DNA of 64,000 nucleotides from OM182 bacterium MED-G28 (GCA_002457215.1 NTJZ01000001.1:1-64000), one strand, 5' to 3'. Positions 48,090 to 57,570 are shown, numbered from the stretch's first letter. The notes: generated by a model from the sequence alone, not told the origin. Made by a program: numbers and translations.

Positions 48090-49448
48090 TTGCCTAATTT
48101 TGATTATGACCTATTTGTCATTGGCGCTGGCTCTGGTGGAGTTCGCGCTAGTCGAATCGCCGCAGGTCTCGGCGCAAACGTAGCAGTAGCAGAGGAGCGT
48201 TATTTTGGAGGCACCTGCGTTAATGTGGGCTGCGTACCGAAAAAGCTCTTTAGCTATGCCGCACACTATCGTGACGACATAATAGATAGTCGAGGATTTG
48301 GATGGGATATCCCAGAAAGGTCTTTTAATTGGGGCACTTTATTAGCTAATAAAAATAAAGAAATCAATAGATTAAATATAATATATAAATCAATACTTGA
48401 AGATAATGGAGTTGCAGTGTTCGAAGCCCACGCTCACATTGTGAATTCGCACACTGTAGCGGTAAATGGACAGCTCATTTCTGCGAAATACATTCTTATT
48501 GCAACCGGAGGATGGCCTTGGGTGCCGGACTATCAAGGTTCTGAGCATGTACTAACTTCAAACGATGTATTCCACATGGAAACGTTACCCCCACGATTTC
48601 TTGTTGTCGGGGGAGGTTACATTTCGGTGGAGTTCGCCAGTATATTTACCCGTCTAGGCAGTGAAACCACATTAAGTTATCGCGGGGACCAATTATTGAG
48701 GGGGTTCGACGGGGATATTCGCCAATTTATTACAAAACAAATAGGCCGTGACGTAAATCTTAGACTAGAAACAGAAATAGTTAAAATAGCAAAAAATAAC
48801 AATGGGTTGCGTGTTTTTTTTGATTCTGGAAGTGAGCTGGAGGTTGATGCTGTTTTATCGGCAACAGGTCGAACACCTCTTACAGCCGGTTTAGGGCTAG
48901 AAAACGTCAATGTAGAACTCTCCGCTAGTGGCAGTGTTGTAGTGAATAATAGATTTCAAACCACAGAGCCGAGCATATTTGCCGTTGGTGACGTTATCGA
49001 CAGGATTGCTCTGACACCCGTAGCGCTTGCAGAAGGCCAAATTGTGGCAAGAGCACTATTTTCAGATTCGTTTGACGTAATGAGTTACAAATGCATTCCT
49101 ACTGCAGTGTTTTGCCATCCAAATATAGCTACTTGTGGTTTGACTGAGGAAGAAACATTAAATCAGGGTATTGCAGTTGATGTTTATACATCCACCATAA
49201 AACCTCTAAAAAATACTCTAAGCGGAAATGAAGAGATGGGTATGATTAAGCTTTTAGTCGAACAATCGTCAGATCGAGTTATCGGAGTACACCTGGTAGG
49301 ACCTGATGCTGGTGAACTGGTACAAGGTCTAGCCGTAGCTATGAATGCTGGTGCAACTAAACAGCAGTTTGATGCAACAATTGGAATACATCCAACATTC
49401 GCAGAAGAGTTCGTTACTATGCGAGCTAAGCGACAAAATATAGATTAA
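48090..49448 (+). CDS. gor: Glutathione-disulfide reductase
   Basis: A 452-residue flavoprotein reducing oxidised glutathione with NADPH. FAD fold LFVIGAGSGGVRASRIAA; redox cysteines C43/C48 in GGTCVNVGCVPKKLF, the glutathione-reductase variant of the motif; NADP fold VVGGGYISVEFASIF; and C-terminal IHPTFAEEFVTM. The start is TTG 48090 after a TAAGGA sequence with 9-base spacing. A GST-like protein is encoded about 1.7 kb downstream, but no operon link is visible. Confidence 0.95.
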   Translation: MPNFDYDLFVIGAGSGGVRASRIAAGLGANVAVAEERYFGGTCVNVGCVPKKLFSYAAHYRDDIIDSRGFGWDIPERSFNWGTLLANKNKEINRLNIIYKSILEDNGVAVFEAHAHIVNSHTVAVNGQLISAKYILIATGGWPWVPDYQGSEHVLTSNDVFHMETLPPRFLVVGGGYISVEFASIFTRLGSETTLSYRGDQLLRGFDGDIRQFITKQIGRDVNLRLETEIVKIAKNNNGLRVFFDSGSELEVDAVLSATGRTPLTAGLGLENVNVELSASGSVVVNNRFQTTEPSIFAVGDVIDRIALTPVALAEGQIVARALFSDSFDVMSYKCIPTAVFCHPNIATCGLTEEETLNQGIAVDVYTSTIKPLKNTLSGNEEMGMIKLLVEQSSDRVIGVHLVGPDAGELVQGLAVAMNAGATKQQFDATIGIHPTFAEEFVTMRAKRQNID

Positions 49449-49513
49449 TGAATAGCGTAAAACCCAGAGTTAGTAGTCCATCTCCCTGCAAACCTTTAAT
49501 ACTTGCAACCCTC

Positions 49514-49545
49514 TTATTTCCGGTAATAAAGATTACCGGAAATAA
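49514..49545. repeat. Perfect 14-bp inverted repeat downstream of gor
   Basis: The arm TTATTTCCGGTAAT (49514-49527) is perfectly complementary to ATTACCGGAAATAA (49532-49545) with an AAAG loop. No U-tract follows on either strand, so it is not a standard terminator. It could be an operator, a bidirectional transcript end, or a palindromic element. Confidence 0.8.
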
Positions 49546-49641
49546 CCAAATATGTACCAGCTCTGAGGCTCCCCTTTAGGTAGACAGGCGCTTAGAATCA
49601 AACGCAAACACTTATTATTAAACTTAACTAAGGAAAACGAA

Positions 49642-50025
49642 ATGGCTTTAGAAAACCTAATTAAATTAGAAGATGAACTCTTATCTGCGGAAGGAAGCAT
49701 TTCTTCGGTAATACTTGGGGACTCGGGTGGTACTATTACTGGAAAAATAAAAGTCTCAATATATGGCTCAGTATATGTGAACTATGAACTCAGCATGAAC
49801 CCTAAGACACCAGGACAAGGTGCAATGGTTGGAAATGCTAGTGCTATTGATGACGAAGGTGTGAGTAATACTGCAGCTCTTCAAGGTGTATGGAAGCGCA
49901 CAGGACACGTAATGAAGATCTATTGTATAGACGACATTTCAGATGGAATGATTCACTTAGCAGTCGTGAGTATCGATTTTAGAGACGACAGTATAAAAGT
50001 TGATTTTTCACGAATAGCCAGCTAA
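49642..50025 (+). CDS. Hypothetical protein, 127 residues
   Basis: A soluble acidic protein with no signal peptide or membrane helix. AAGGAAAACGAA precedes the ATG, giving a good ribosome site. The first 17 residues look helical (ALENLIKLEDELLSAEG); the rest alternates short beta-like segments with Gly, for example GGTITGKIKVSIYGSVYVNYEL and IHLAVVSIDF, compatible with a small beta-barrel or sandwich. I do not recognise the family. It is flanked by a palindrome upstream and a possible weak terminator stem (AGGAGG 50038-50043 with CCTCCT 50052-50057). Confidence 0.7.
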   Translation: MALENLIKLEDELLSAEGSISSVILGDSGGTITGKIKVSIYGSVYVNYELSMNPKTPGQGAMVGNASAIDDEGVSNTAALQGVWKRTGHVMKIYCIDDISDGMIHLAVVSIDFRDDSIKVDFSRIAS

Positions 50026-50186
50026 AACTCTTGATCCAGGAGGGGGTCCCGCCTCCTCTTTGGACCGCTTTGACACCACCAGTCTGAGGAAACAACGGTA
50101 AAGAATACAATTTGACCAACTTGCTTCAAATTTGTTATTTGCACAGAACGCTCTACGCAGGTTGAAGAAGAGCCGCTAGCAGTGCA

Positions 50187-51254
50187 TCAATCAAACAATT
50201 CAGATATTCCAATGCCTAAAAAGATGTTTTTAAAACCTTTTCTCTGCTCAATACTTAACTGCTGGAACTCATTTCTTAATGTCTGCAGGCATTTAAATTG
50301 GTACGGAAACGGTTTTTGCACCCACTCCAGACCCTCAATTTCTGTTTTAAGTAAATCTTTATTGGATTTGATCGCCTGTTCATTTGCTAGAAGATAAGGG
50401 ATATATGTTTTCCCAATCTCTAAAAGGATGTCTAATAGAGACTTGGGTAATTCTAATTCCTCCGCAGGCCGTGACTCGAATGGCCAGTCGTCATCTAGAA
50501 TCTCAAACCCCGATAAGTCCTCCATAACTTCGGTCCACGCATATACCCGAGGTGCGAATTCTAAAATTATCGATTGAGGTGTAGGATCAAACAACGCTAA
50601 ACAAGTTAATTGTCCATATACTGCAAAATCACAACTTGCTGGCCTCATCCCCAGCAGAAAGGTATTACTGGTTAAATGTGCATCTAACAACTTTATGAAT
50701 CTCAGAAAGCTAGACTCAATCGTTTTCTTGGTTATCTCGTTAGAGCCTACATAGCGCAATCTGGAGATTTGAAGCTCCGAAATCTGCCTCCCCCGCTCTC
50801 TCATGGTAGCTTCAGGTGAATTAATATTGGCCCACCTAGGTAGCATCTGTCCCGCTTTTTTAATATCGGGAGGATAAGTCCATCGATAATGAAACATGGC
50901 CTTCGTTAACCATTCATCAGCGTAATCCTCAATTACTGAGTTAATTAGAGCTAGTAGGGGGTTTTCGGGAATAACGGCGCGTGTCGGGTATTCTGTATCC
51001 AATTCACGTATTAGAGGTGTCGAATCACAAATTGCAATTTCATTTCCAGCGTCATCGGTCCCATAGAATGTTGGCAATAAAGGGACTTTGGGTTGAGGTC
51101 TTTCTCTATATCGATCTGGTTCAGGTCGGAGCTGTCCTCTGAGGCTTGGGAGTAATTTATATTGAATTCTCCGGTAGCGGAGCAGTGCAAGCATCTTTCG
51201 AGTATACGGCGACCCTGGCACGCCCATAAGCTCTAACGGTTCTTTGTATTGCAT
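50187..51254 (-). CDS. Glutathione S-transferase-like protein, long form
   Basis: A 355-residue protein, longer than the usual 200-240 of bacterial GSTs. The N-terminal thioredoxin-like domain begins LMGVPGSPYTRKMLALLRYRRI (SPYT takes the place of the SPFC/SPY glutathione-site motif) and includes STPLIRELD (typical Glu/Asp-Ser region ends the domain). A GST C-terminal helical domain follows, with FLLGMRPASCDFAVYGQL. An extra ~100-residue helical tail follows it. The substrate is unknown. Confidence 0.8.
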   Translation of the reverse strand: MQYKEPLELMGVPGSPYTRKMLALLRYRRIQYKLLPSLRGQLRPEPDRYRERPQPKVPLLPTFYGTDDAGNEIAICDSTPLIRELDTEYPTRAVIPENPLLALINSVIEDYADEWLTKAMFHYRWTYPPDIKKAGQMLPRWANINSPEATMRERGRQISELQISRLRYVGSNEITKKTIESSFLRFIKLLDAHLTSNTFLLGMRPASCDFAVYGQLTCLALFDPTPQSIILEFAPRVYAWTEVMEDLSGFEILDDDWPFESRPAEELELPKSLLDILLEIGKTYIPYLLANEQAIKSNKDLLKTEIEGLEWVQKPFPYQFKCLQTLRNEFQQLSIEQRKGFKNIFLGIGISELFD

Positions 51255-51345
51255 CTTAGATAGTGGCTATAAACACATGTATTTAATAGATAATTATAAA
51301 TTTTAATCAAACTCAAAAATGTTACATCAATCCCCTTACCAAGGG

Positions 51346-52353
51346 TTACTGTTCTGTTGCTTCATTTTGCCGCTCAAGTTCACGGGCACCTGCAAGAACT
51401 CCAGATAAAGCATAGTTTCCTTCGTGACAAGCGTATTCGTAGATAGGCTCTTGGCTAGGCCTTGCATTGAATACCAACTCCCCAGTGAAGGCCTGACTAA
51501 ATACGCTTGAGTCCTCAACCGTGAAGTTATATAAGATTTCACTCTCAGAGATGCGACTAAATCTCTCAATTACCGAAAGATTTTCTGATGCGCCTCGAAA
51601 GTTTTGCTGAGGGTTAAAGCCTTTAGTTTCAACAATTAGAGTATCCCCTTCCCAATGACCCACAGAATCACCCATCCATTTGTTCATTGCTAACTTATGC
51701 TCGCTATCATTAAGGCGAATAATTCTGGCATCGTGAGCCATTTCCGCTAGGATCATTACGTATTCAGCTGTTTGCACAAACTGATAGTTATTGTTGTACA
51801 TCACAGGCAGCATAGGCGGCCCTGAATGTGAGCCGAAAGAGAGCAGGCAGCGTTCAGCGAGCGGTCTTGCTTCTGGACCATCATAGGGGCCGGGCTCATT
51901 AGGATCGCGACGAAAGCGCGCTCGGGGATCACCGGCATAGGGAATTTGTCCATCGGAAGGGTTAACGATTATTGAAGAACGGTATTCCCCATTTATAATT
52001 TGAATGCGAGTGCCAAGATCCTTCCAAAATTCGTTATAACCGTCTTCCGTATTACCATCATCCCCAGCCTGAGCACCAAAACCTGCACCCCGGTTTGGGT
52101 CGCTGTCGGCAAATTCAGCATCAAGATAATTCTGGTGACCATCTTCCAGTCGGCTCGCTTGTTCCCGCGTTAGTGCTCGTTGTTCGCCGAGCTCCCTGCT
52201 CCGCGTAAGCGGTGTAAGTGTTTTATTAGTCCATACACCCTGTAAATCCGGTCTGCCTTCTGCCGTTCTTGGAATCTCCCAGTCTTGAGCTGACCCATTG
52301 AGTCCAATAGACGAAATACCAGCTACTAAAATGAGTAACACGGCTTTGCGCAT
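51346..52353 (-). CDS. Exported protein of an uncharacterised PDLQGVW family (copy 1)
   Basis: A 335-residue secreted protein with a signal peptide (MRKAVLLILVAGISSIG, cut near GSA-QD). After it comes IPRTAEGRPDLQGVW, then GYNEFW, ERCLLSF, MAHDARII, GDSVGHWEGDTLIVETKGF and ACHEGNY. The same motif series occurs in the gene at 60563-61585, so they are paralogues. Two conserved cysteines (ERC and C-EGNY) could form a disulfide. I know of no demonstrated function; many marine bacteria carry several copies. It is alone on the minus strand. Confidence 0.82.
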   Translation of the reverse strand: MRKAVLLILVAGISSIGLNGSAQDWEIPRTAEGRPDLQGVWTNKTLTPLTRSRELGEQRALTREQASRLEDGHQNYLDAEFADSDPNRGAGFGAQAGDDGNTEDGYNEFWKDLGTRIQIINGEYRSSIIVNPSDGQIPYAGDPRARFRRDPNEPGPYDGPEARPLAERCLLSFGSHSGPPMLPVMYNNNYQFVQTAEYVMILAEMAHDARIIRLNDSEHKLAMNKWMGDSVGHWEGDTLIVETKGFNPQQNFRGASENLSVIERFSRISESEILYNFTVEDSSVFSQAFTGELVFNARPSQEPIYEYACHEGNYALSGVLAGARELERQNEATEQ

Positions 52354-52751
52354 CTTCTTACTCCTAACTAATTATTTTCAGAGATCATCTAAACCAACGT
52401 TCCGTAGTCCTGTCAGCCTAGCTTTTAGCTTTACACAACTTATCCAATCACTATCAATTTAGAAAGCAGAAATATCAGATTATTAATCAGATAGGTAGAT
52501 TTCTGCCCATTATGGTTACCCTTCTCCGTGTTTAATACTTAATGGTTATGTCTTTTGTTATTCGTGCCGGGAGGACTGAATCCCCGTCTTTCGAACATCC
52601 TCCGCTATTCGTAATCGGTAAAGTTAAAGCAGTAACCACCGACTATTCTAACGAGTATTCGCGATTCTACAGTTCTGCCGTTATTTTGATCGGCTACTGA
52701 TAAATGAATTATATTTTTACATATAATACAAATATATATAGAATATATTTA
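52354..52751. other. Intergenic region upstream of the tyrosine recombinase
   Basis: About 400 bp, strongly AT-rich toward the integrase. A TATAAT lies at 52722-52727. At 52563-52586 the minus strand resembles the 3' end of a tRNA (CGGGGATTCAGTCCTCCCGGCA), but the T-loop is imperfect and no full tRNA is present; it might be a degenerate attachment site. No matching direct repeat was found on the other side of the gene. Confidence 0.3.
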
Positions 52752-53954
52752 ATGCATTACGATAAATCCCCAGCCGCTTTCTTTGATACTCTTGAGGAAA
52801 TGCCGAACCCATTTAAGAGTCAGATCACGACCCTCCCCCACTTAATCGAAGGCGCGCCAGCTGATGCTCTGCAGGATTATCAATATGCCAGTGAATTTAT
52901 TTATAGTTATCGGGGCAGCCCAGATACCTTTAGTACCTACCGCAGAGAAATAGAGCATTTTCTTCATTGGTGCTGGATAGTGGCTAAAAAGTCTGTGAAC
53001 CAAATATTGAGAGAGGACATTGAAAATTACGTTGAGTTTGCGAAACAACCCCCTGCTACATGGATTGGGAATAAGAATGTCCCGCGCTTCCTCTGTAAGT
53101 CTGGTGATCGCTTGCCAAATAAGAATTGGCGCCCGTATGTTTCTAAAGGTGGTGAATACGCACTTTCTCAAGCGGCGACCCAGTCCTTGTTTAGCGTATT
53201 AAGCAGCTACTTTAACTTTCTCATTCAGGAGAGTTATATCGCAGCGAACCCAATATCCCAAATACGTCAAAAAAGTAAATTCCTGCGCAAACATCAATCA
53301 CAAGGGAAAATTCGTCGACTCTCGCCTCTCCAGTGGGAATATGTTGCAGAGGCTGCTGAGATCCTTGCAAAACAAGACCCAATTAGACATGAACGTACGC
53401 TGTTCATCATGAATGCACTCTATGCTATGTATTTACGAATTTCTGAACTTGTAGAAACATCGAGGTGGCTTCCACAAATGGGTCACTTCCAGCCGGATCA
53501 AGAGGGAAATTGGTGGTTTGTCACGGTTGGAAAGGGTAACAAAGAGCGGGAAATATCTGTCTCTGACGCCATGTTAACAGCTTTGAAACGCTACCGTAGC
53601 TCCCGAGGCCTCTCACCTCTTCCGAGCCCCGGCGAATCTAACCCACTAATTCACAAAACCAGGGGAAGAGGAGGAATTACGAGTACCCGGCAGATTCGGG
53701 GGATAGTGCAGACTTGCTTCGATTTAGCCGCCGCAAAAATGCGTAAAGAAGGGTTTGTTGAAGACTCGGACAGACTCGCCGCTGCTACGGTGCATTGGCT
53801 TCGGCATACTGGTATTTCAGATGACGTGAAACATCGACCAAGGGAACATGTCAGAGATGATGCAGGCCACGGTTCAAGCGCTATTACCGATCGTTATATT
53901 GACGTAGAAAGAACTGAGCGACACGCTTCGGCACGCAGCAAACTAATCAAATAA
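52752..53954 (+). CDS. Tyrosine recombinase / integrase
   Basis: A 400-residue site-specific recombinase. An N-terminal SAM-like core-binding region (TYRREIEHFLHWCW) precedes the catalytic domain. Active-site residues can be read: Arg in MYLRISELVE, Lys in GKGNKERE, HxxR in HWLRHTG, His in DAGHGSS and the nucleophile Tyr in TDRYIDVE. The set looks complete, so the enzyme may be active. The frame is open to ATG 52704; I prefer ATG 52752 (MHYDKSPAAFF), though neither has a clear Shine-Dalgarno. No other phage or transposon gene is near. Confidence 0.85.
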   Translation: MHYDKSPAAFFDTLEEMPNPFKSQITTLPHLIEGAPADALQDYQYASEFIYSYRGSPDTFSTYRREIEHFLHWCWIVAKKSVNQILREDIENYVEFAKQPPATWIGNKNVPRFLCKSGDRLPNKNWRPYVSKGGEYALSQAATQSLFSVLSSYFNFLIQESYIAANPISQIRQKSKFLRKHQSQGKIRRLSPLQWEYVAEAAEILAKQDPIRHERTLFIMNALYAMYLRISELVETSRWLPQMGHFQPDQEGNWWFVTVGKGNKEREISVSDAMLTALKRYRSSRGLSPLPSPGESNPLIHKTRGRGGITSTRQIRGIVQTCFDLAAAKMRKEGFVEDSDRLAAATVHWLRHTGISDDVKHRPREHVRDDAGHGSSAITDRYIDVERTERHASARSKLIK

Positions 53955-54112
53955 ATTCTTATACATTACCTGGCCAATCTATTCTTAAAATTGCTGAAAA
54001 GTGCTTCTATCCATAAAGAAATTAGCATAGTCTTCCTACTTGCCGGCTTGGCTGAATTGTATTAACGCTTTTGTCTGTCACTTGAGTGTTAGCAAGGAAT
54101 TTGTGAGGAATC

Positions 54113-56260
54113 ATGCAGACTAACAACTCCCCTTTGGCTCGAATTATTATTCTAGTCCCGCTCTATCTTCTTGGTGTTTTCACTACCTCAATATTTGCTC
54201 AAGATGACTTAGAGCAGCTCAATCTAGTTTTAGACATTGAAGAGCTTTATGAGCCAGTCGCCAGTCAGCAGATCCATGGCGAAACGGCTGTTAGTTTACT
54301 TGAAGAATTGCAAACCAAGCATTATTCCGAAATTAATATTGACGATAACTTTTCATCAGCAGCCTTCGATAGCTATTTAGATACTTTGGATGGCTCCCAT
54401 CTTTATTTTTTAAAATCAGATGTAGATGAATTAAGCGTTTATCGTTATACCTTGGATGACAGTCTCAAAGCAGGTAGCGTTGAGCCGGGATTCGAAATTT
54501 ATAACCGCTACTACAAGCGTGTCTTGGAACGTCTCATTTATGCAATTAATCGTATAGAAACTAATATTCCAGAAATGGATTTCACTTTAGATGAATCTAT
54601 CAGTATCGACCGGGAAGATGCACCCTACGCAAATACTGTGGAGGAGCTTGACGAGATTTGGAGACTAAGACTCAAGAATAGTGTTCTTAGCTTGCGCCTA
54701 ACCGACGATACTAATGAAGAAATCGAAGAAAAGCTTTCAAAACGATACCGAAATCAGCTAAGTCAAATTCTTAAAACCAACGAGCGAGATATTTTTCAGA
54801 CCTACCTCTCTACAGTTGCAAAAGCAGTCGACCCACACACTGCCTATTTTTCTCCACGAGATTCTGAAAATTTCAACATGGGTTTGTCGTTGTCATTGCA
54901 GGGAATTGGCGCACAACTCACTAGCGAAGACGAATACACTAAAGTGGTTGAGCTGATCAAAGGTGGGCCAGCAGAGCGTGGTGCCGAACTGAAAGCAGGC
55001 GACCGGATAATTGCAATCGGGCAAGGTGTAGATGGAGATCTTCAGGATGTCGTAGGCATGAGGCTCGATGACGTTGTATCACAGATACGTGGGGAAAAAG
55101 GTACAGTCGTAAGATTAAATGTTATCCCTGCCGACGCAATAACTGAATCCAGTGCAACCGTAGTTAGTATTACTCGTGACACCGTAAAACTCGAAGATCA
55201 GTCCGCAAAGAAAGAAGTGATTGAATTGAGTTATAGTGGGCAGGATTACAAGATTGGTGTTATAGATTTACCCACATTTTACTTCGATTTTGAAGCTGCT
55301 AGTCGCGGCGAAGAAGACTTCAAAAGCTCTACCCGCGATGTGCGCAACTTGTTGGAAGAATTAAAAGAAGAGGAAGTCGATGCTGTAGTAGTCGACCTTC
55401 GTAACAATGGAGGTGGCAGCTTAAGTGAAGCTAATCAATTGGTCGGATTATTTATTGAAACTGGCGCCACAGTTCAAATTCGATATTCAGGTATTCGCAA
55501 TGGATTCACTCGACCGTTTGGTGACAACGATCCTGAAGTCGCTTATGACGGGCCATTAGCAGTTCTAGTTAATCGTACAAGTGCCTCTGCCTCTGAGATA
55601 TTTGCTGGCGCAATTCAAGACTATCAAAGGGGTGTCGTGCTTGGAGGACAGACCTTTGGCAAAGGTACTGTCCAAGAAATTATCCCGATGGATTACGGTC
55701 AGGTCAAACTAACACGTTCAAAATTTTATCGAATCTCGGGCGCCAGCACACAGCACCGAGGAGTAATACCAGATATAACATTTCCTGATTTTTATGACGC
55801 CTATGAAGATATTGGCGAGAGCAGCCTTGATGGTGCACTCCCTTGGGATACAGTAAGGCCAGTTGAATATCGGACCTATAACTCAATACAGACTATGCTG
55901 CCAGAGTTACAAAATTTACACGATGAACGAGCAAAAACTTCACCGGACTTCATTTATTTACTTGGCCAGATAGAGCGTACTCGGGCATTGAGAGAAAAAG
56001 AAACATTTTCCCTTAATGAGCTTGTTGTTAAACAAGAGCGTGAAGATAGCCGTCGAGAAGAGTTTGACGCGGAAAATATGCGCCGAGCTTTAAAAGGTAT
56101 TCCATTGGAAGAGTGGAAAGAAGATGCAGAAGAAGGTTCTACGGAATTTACTGACGAAGAAACTATTCTTGTAGATAACGAAGAAGAAGAAGAAGAAGAA
56201 GGTGACCCTCTTATTTTGGAAAGTGCTCGCATACTTGCCGATTTTATCTCTCTGTCTTAA
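54113..56260 (+). CDS. prc: Carboxy-terminal processing protease Prc (Tsp)
   Basis: A 715-residue periplasmic S41 protease. A signal/anchor helix (about residues 8-27) is followed by the long N-terminal helical domain, a PDZ domain (GIGAQLTSEDEYTKVVELIK to about 335) and the S41 domain with VVVDLRNNGGGSLSEA, the catalytic serine region VNRTSASASEIFAGAIQ (about 485-500) and the lysine in TFGKGTVQ (about 517). The C-terminus has an acidic run of glutamates. Tsp degrades tagged or misfolded periplasmic proteins and trims penicillin-binding protein 3 in E. coli. Confidence 0.95.
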   Translation: MQTNNSPLARIIILVPLYLLGVFTTSIFAQDDLEQLNLVLDIEELYEPVASQQIHGETAVSLLEELQTKHYSEINIDDNFSSAAFDSYLDTLDGSHLYFLKSDVDELSVYRYTLDDSLKAGSVEPGFEIYNRYYKRVLERLIYAINRIETNIPEMDFTLDESISIDREDAPYANTVEELDEIWRLRLKNSVLSLRLTDDTNEEIEEKLSKRYRNQLSQILKTNERDIFQTYLSTVAKAVDPHTAYFSPRDSENFNMGLSLSLQGIGAQLTSEDEYTKVVELIKGGPAERGAELKAGDRIIAIGQGVDGDLQDVVGMRLDDVVSQIRGEKGTVVRLNVIPADAITESSATVVSITRDTVKLEDQSAKKEVIELSYSGQDYKIGVIDLPTFYFDFEAASRGEEDFKSSTRDVRNLLEELKEEEVDAVVVDLRNNGGGSLSEANQLVGLFIETGATVQIRYSGIRNGFTRPFGDNDPEVAYDGPLAVLVNRTSASASEIFAGAIQDYQRGVVLGGQTFGKGTVQEIIPMDYGQVKLTRSKFYRISGASTQHRGVIPDITFPDFYDAYEDIGESSLDGALPWDTVRPVEYRTYNSIQTMLPELQNLHDERAKTSPDFIYLLGQIERTRALREKETFSLNELVVKQEREDSRREEFDAENMRRALKGIPLEEWKEDAEEGSTEFTDEETILVDNEEEEEEEGDPLILESARILADFISLS

Positions 56261-56655
56261 CACCGCGGTGGTTAAGTAAATCGCCGCCCCCGATCTTCAC
56301 TGAATGCGAAGCCTCAAATGTAGCCTGCAAAAAAAAGGCCCTTAAAAAGGGCCTTCAAGCGGGGTTGAGCTTTAGGAGGATTCAATCAATTTGAAGTTGA
56401 TTGAGGCTTTATTAAATCATTCAAACCTAGCGAAGCAATGTCCTAATAAAGACGATCTCATGATTGATTATGACAGGAATGTGTTTCAAGTTTTTGACAA
56501 CCAGCAGTTCGAAGAATAGCTTTAGACTTTTCTTGCATTTGGCTGAGATCAAATAAAAATTTTGCAGGCTTTATTTACAACCAAAAATCTGGGGACGATC
56601 GATAATTAAATCGACCTCCCCTATTACCCTAAACCTTTAGATAATACCAAGCCGC
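56261..56655. other. 395-bp convergent intergenic region between prc and the beta-propeller gene
   Basis: Apart from the hairpin at 56329-56355 no ORF, RNA gene or repeat was recognised. Both flanking genes end here. Confidence 0.5.
56329..56355 (-). terminator. Intrinsic terminator facing the minus strand
   Basis: AAGGCCCTT (56335-56343) pairs perfectly with AAGGGCCTT (56347-56355) around AAA. The plus strand has an A-tract before the stem and no T-tract after it. Read on the minus strand this is a GC-rich hairpin with an eight-base U tail, so it most likely ends minus-strand transcripts from the beta-propeller gene about 300 bp upstream. It could only weakly stop prc transcription. Confidence 0.75.
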
Positions 56656-57570
56656 CTAAAGAGGAATGAAAGCCATTGCGTAATGCGGATTCATAGGAAT
56701 TACGAGTTGTCTTTGCCTAGAGTCGTAACACATTGAAGCAGCACTTGGGATCCCTCGAGCTATCAGCTGAGCATTACCGCTAGAATCAATTCTAGATACG
56801 CTGCCAAACCGCACACTGCTTACGTATTTTGTTCCATTTTCCAGAACAACCACTCCATCATTACCACCTTCTATTGCGCTTTCTTGCTTCACAACCTCAC
56901 CATTAGGGTCATATGTGATGACTGCAGCATCGCCTATATTTACGACTACAATATTGCCATCATTATCCATAGCAACACCATTAGGGCTGTTCAACGGAGC
57001 ACCTTGCGTAAAGACTGAAACATCTCCATCAGCAGAAATCTCATAGATTATTCCTCCAGGAGTATCTGATAGATAAGCTGTCCCTGCAGCAGTAGCTGCT
57101 ACACCATTAATAAACCCTGACCCGGGGATAGAAATCGAAGTCATTGGCTCACCTGTTTCTAGATCGAAAGACCTAAGATGTCTAGAGCCATTATCTGCTG
57201 TATATAAAATGCCATTTGAAATAGCGCTTCCAATTGGATCCCGCAATTCAAGACCATCTCGAGTTGCTCCGATCCATTTCGAAGTGTGTACACTTCCATC
57301 GGGATTAATTAATGATACGTACCCATCATCCGATCCGGCATCATTGCCTCTATTCATAGAGAGAATTAAATTCCTTTCTGGGTCAAACGTACAACTCTCC
57401 GTAAAGTGAAAACTCCCATAAACTTTGACGTTATCACTCATAGGTACAAAAGTTCCGGCTTGATTAGTGGCGCCAAGTGGACCACCCGCAGAGAAGTCTT
57501 GTGCAAAGAGTAATGAAGTATGCACAACTACACAAAAGGAACTGGCCAGAGTTAATAGCATTTTTTTCAT
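56656..57570 (-). CDS. Exported SMP-30/NHL-like beta-propeller protein
   Basis: A 304-residue secreted protein with a signal peptide (KKMLLTLASSFCVVVHTSL, cut near LFA-QD). The rest is built of repeated blades with Gly/Asn turns, such as GILYTADNGSRHLRSFDLETG, AAGTAYLSDTPGGIIYEIS and NGVAMDNDGNIVVVNIGDAA, as in SMP-30/gluconolactonase and NHL propellers. Catalytic metal ligands of gluconolactonase were not identified, so a binding role is equally possible. No recognised partner is adjacent. Confidence 0.75.
   Translation of the reverse strand: MKKMLLTLASSFCVVVHTSLLFAQDFSAGGPLGATNQAGTFVPMSDNVKVYGSFHFTESCTFDPERNLILSMNRGNDAGSDDGYVSLINPDGSVHTSKWIGATRDGLELRDPIGSAISNGILYTADNGSRHLRSFDLETGEPMTSISIPGSGFINGVAATAAGTAYLSDTPGGIIYEISADGDVSVFTQGAPLNSPNGVAMDNDGNIVVVNIGDAAVITYDPNGEVVKQESAIEGGNDGVVVLENGTKYVSSVRFGSVSRIDSSGNAQLIARGIPSAASMCYDSRQRQLVIPMNPHYAMAFIPL

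Noticed and set aside
50038-50057. AGGAGG/CCTCCT stem as terminator after the 49642 gene
   Set aside because: Only six pairs, with a poor tail (CTTTGG); not strong enough to list as a terminator.
52561-52650. A complete tRNA gene upstream of the integrase
   Set aside because: Only a partial resemblance to a tRNA 3' end; D-arm and anticodon arm cannot be folded and the T-loop lacks its conserved bases.
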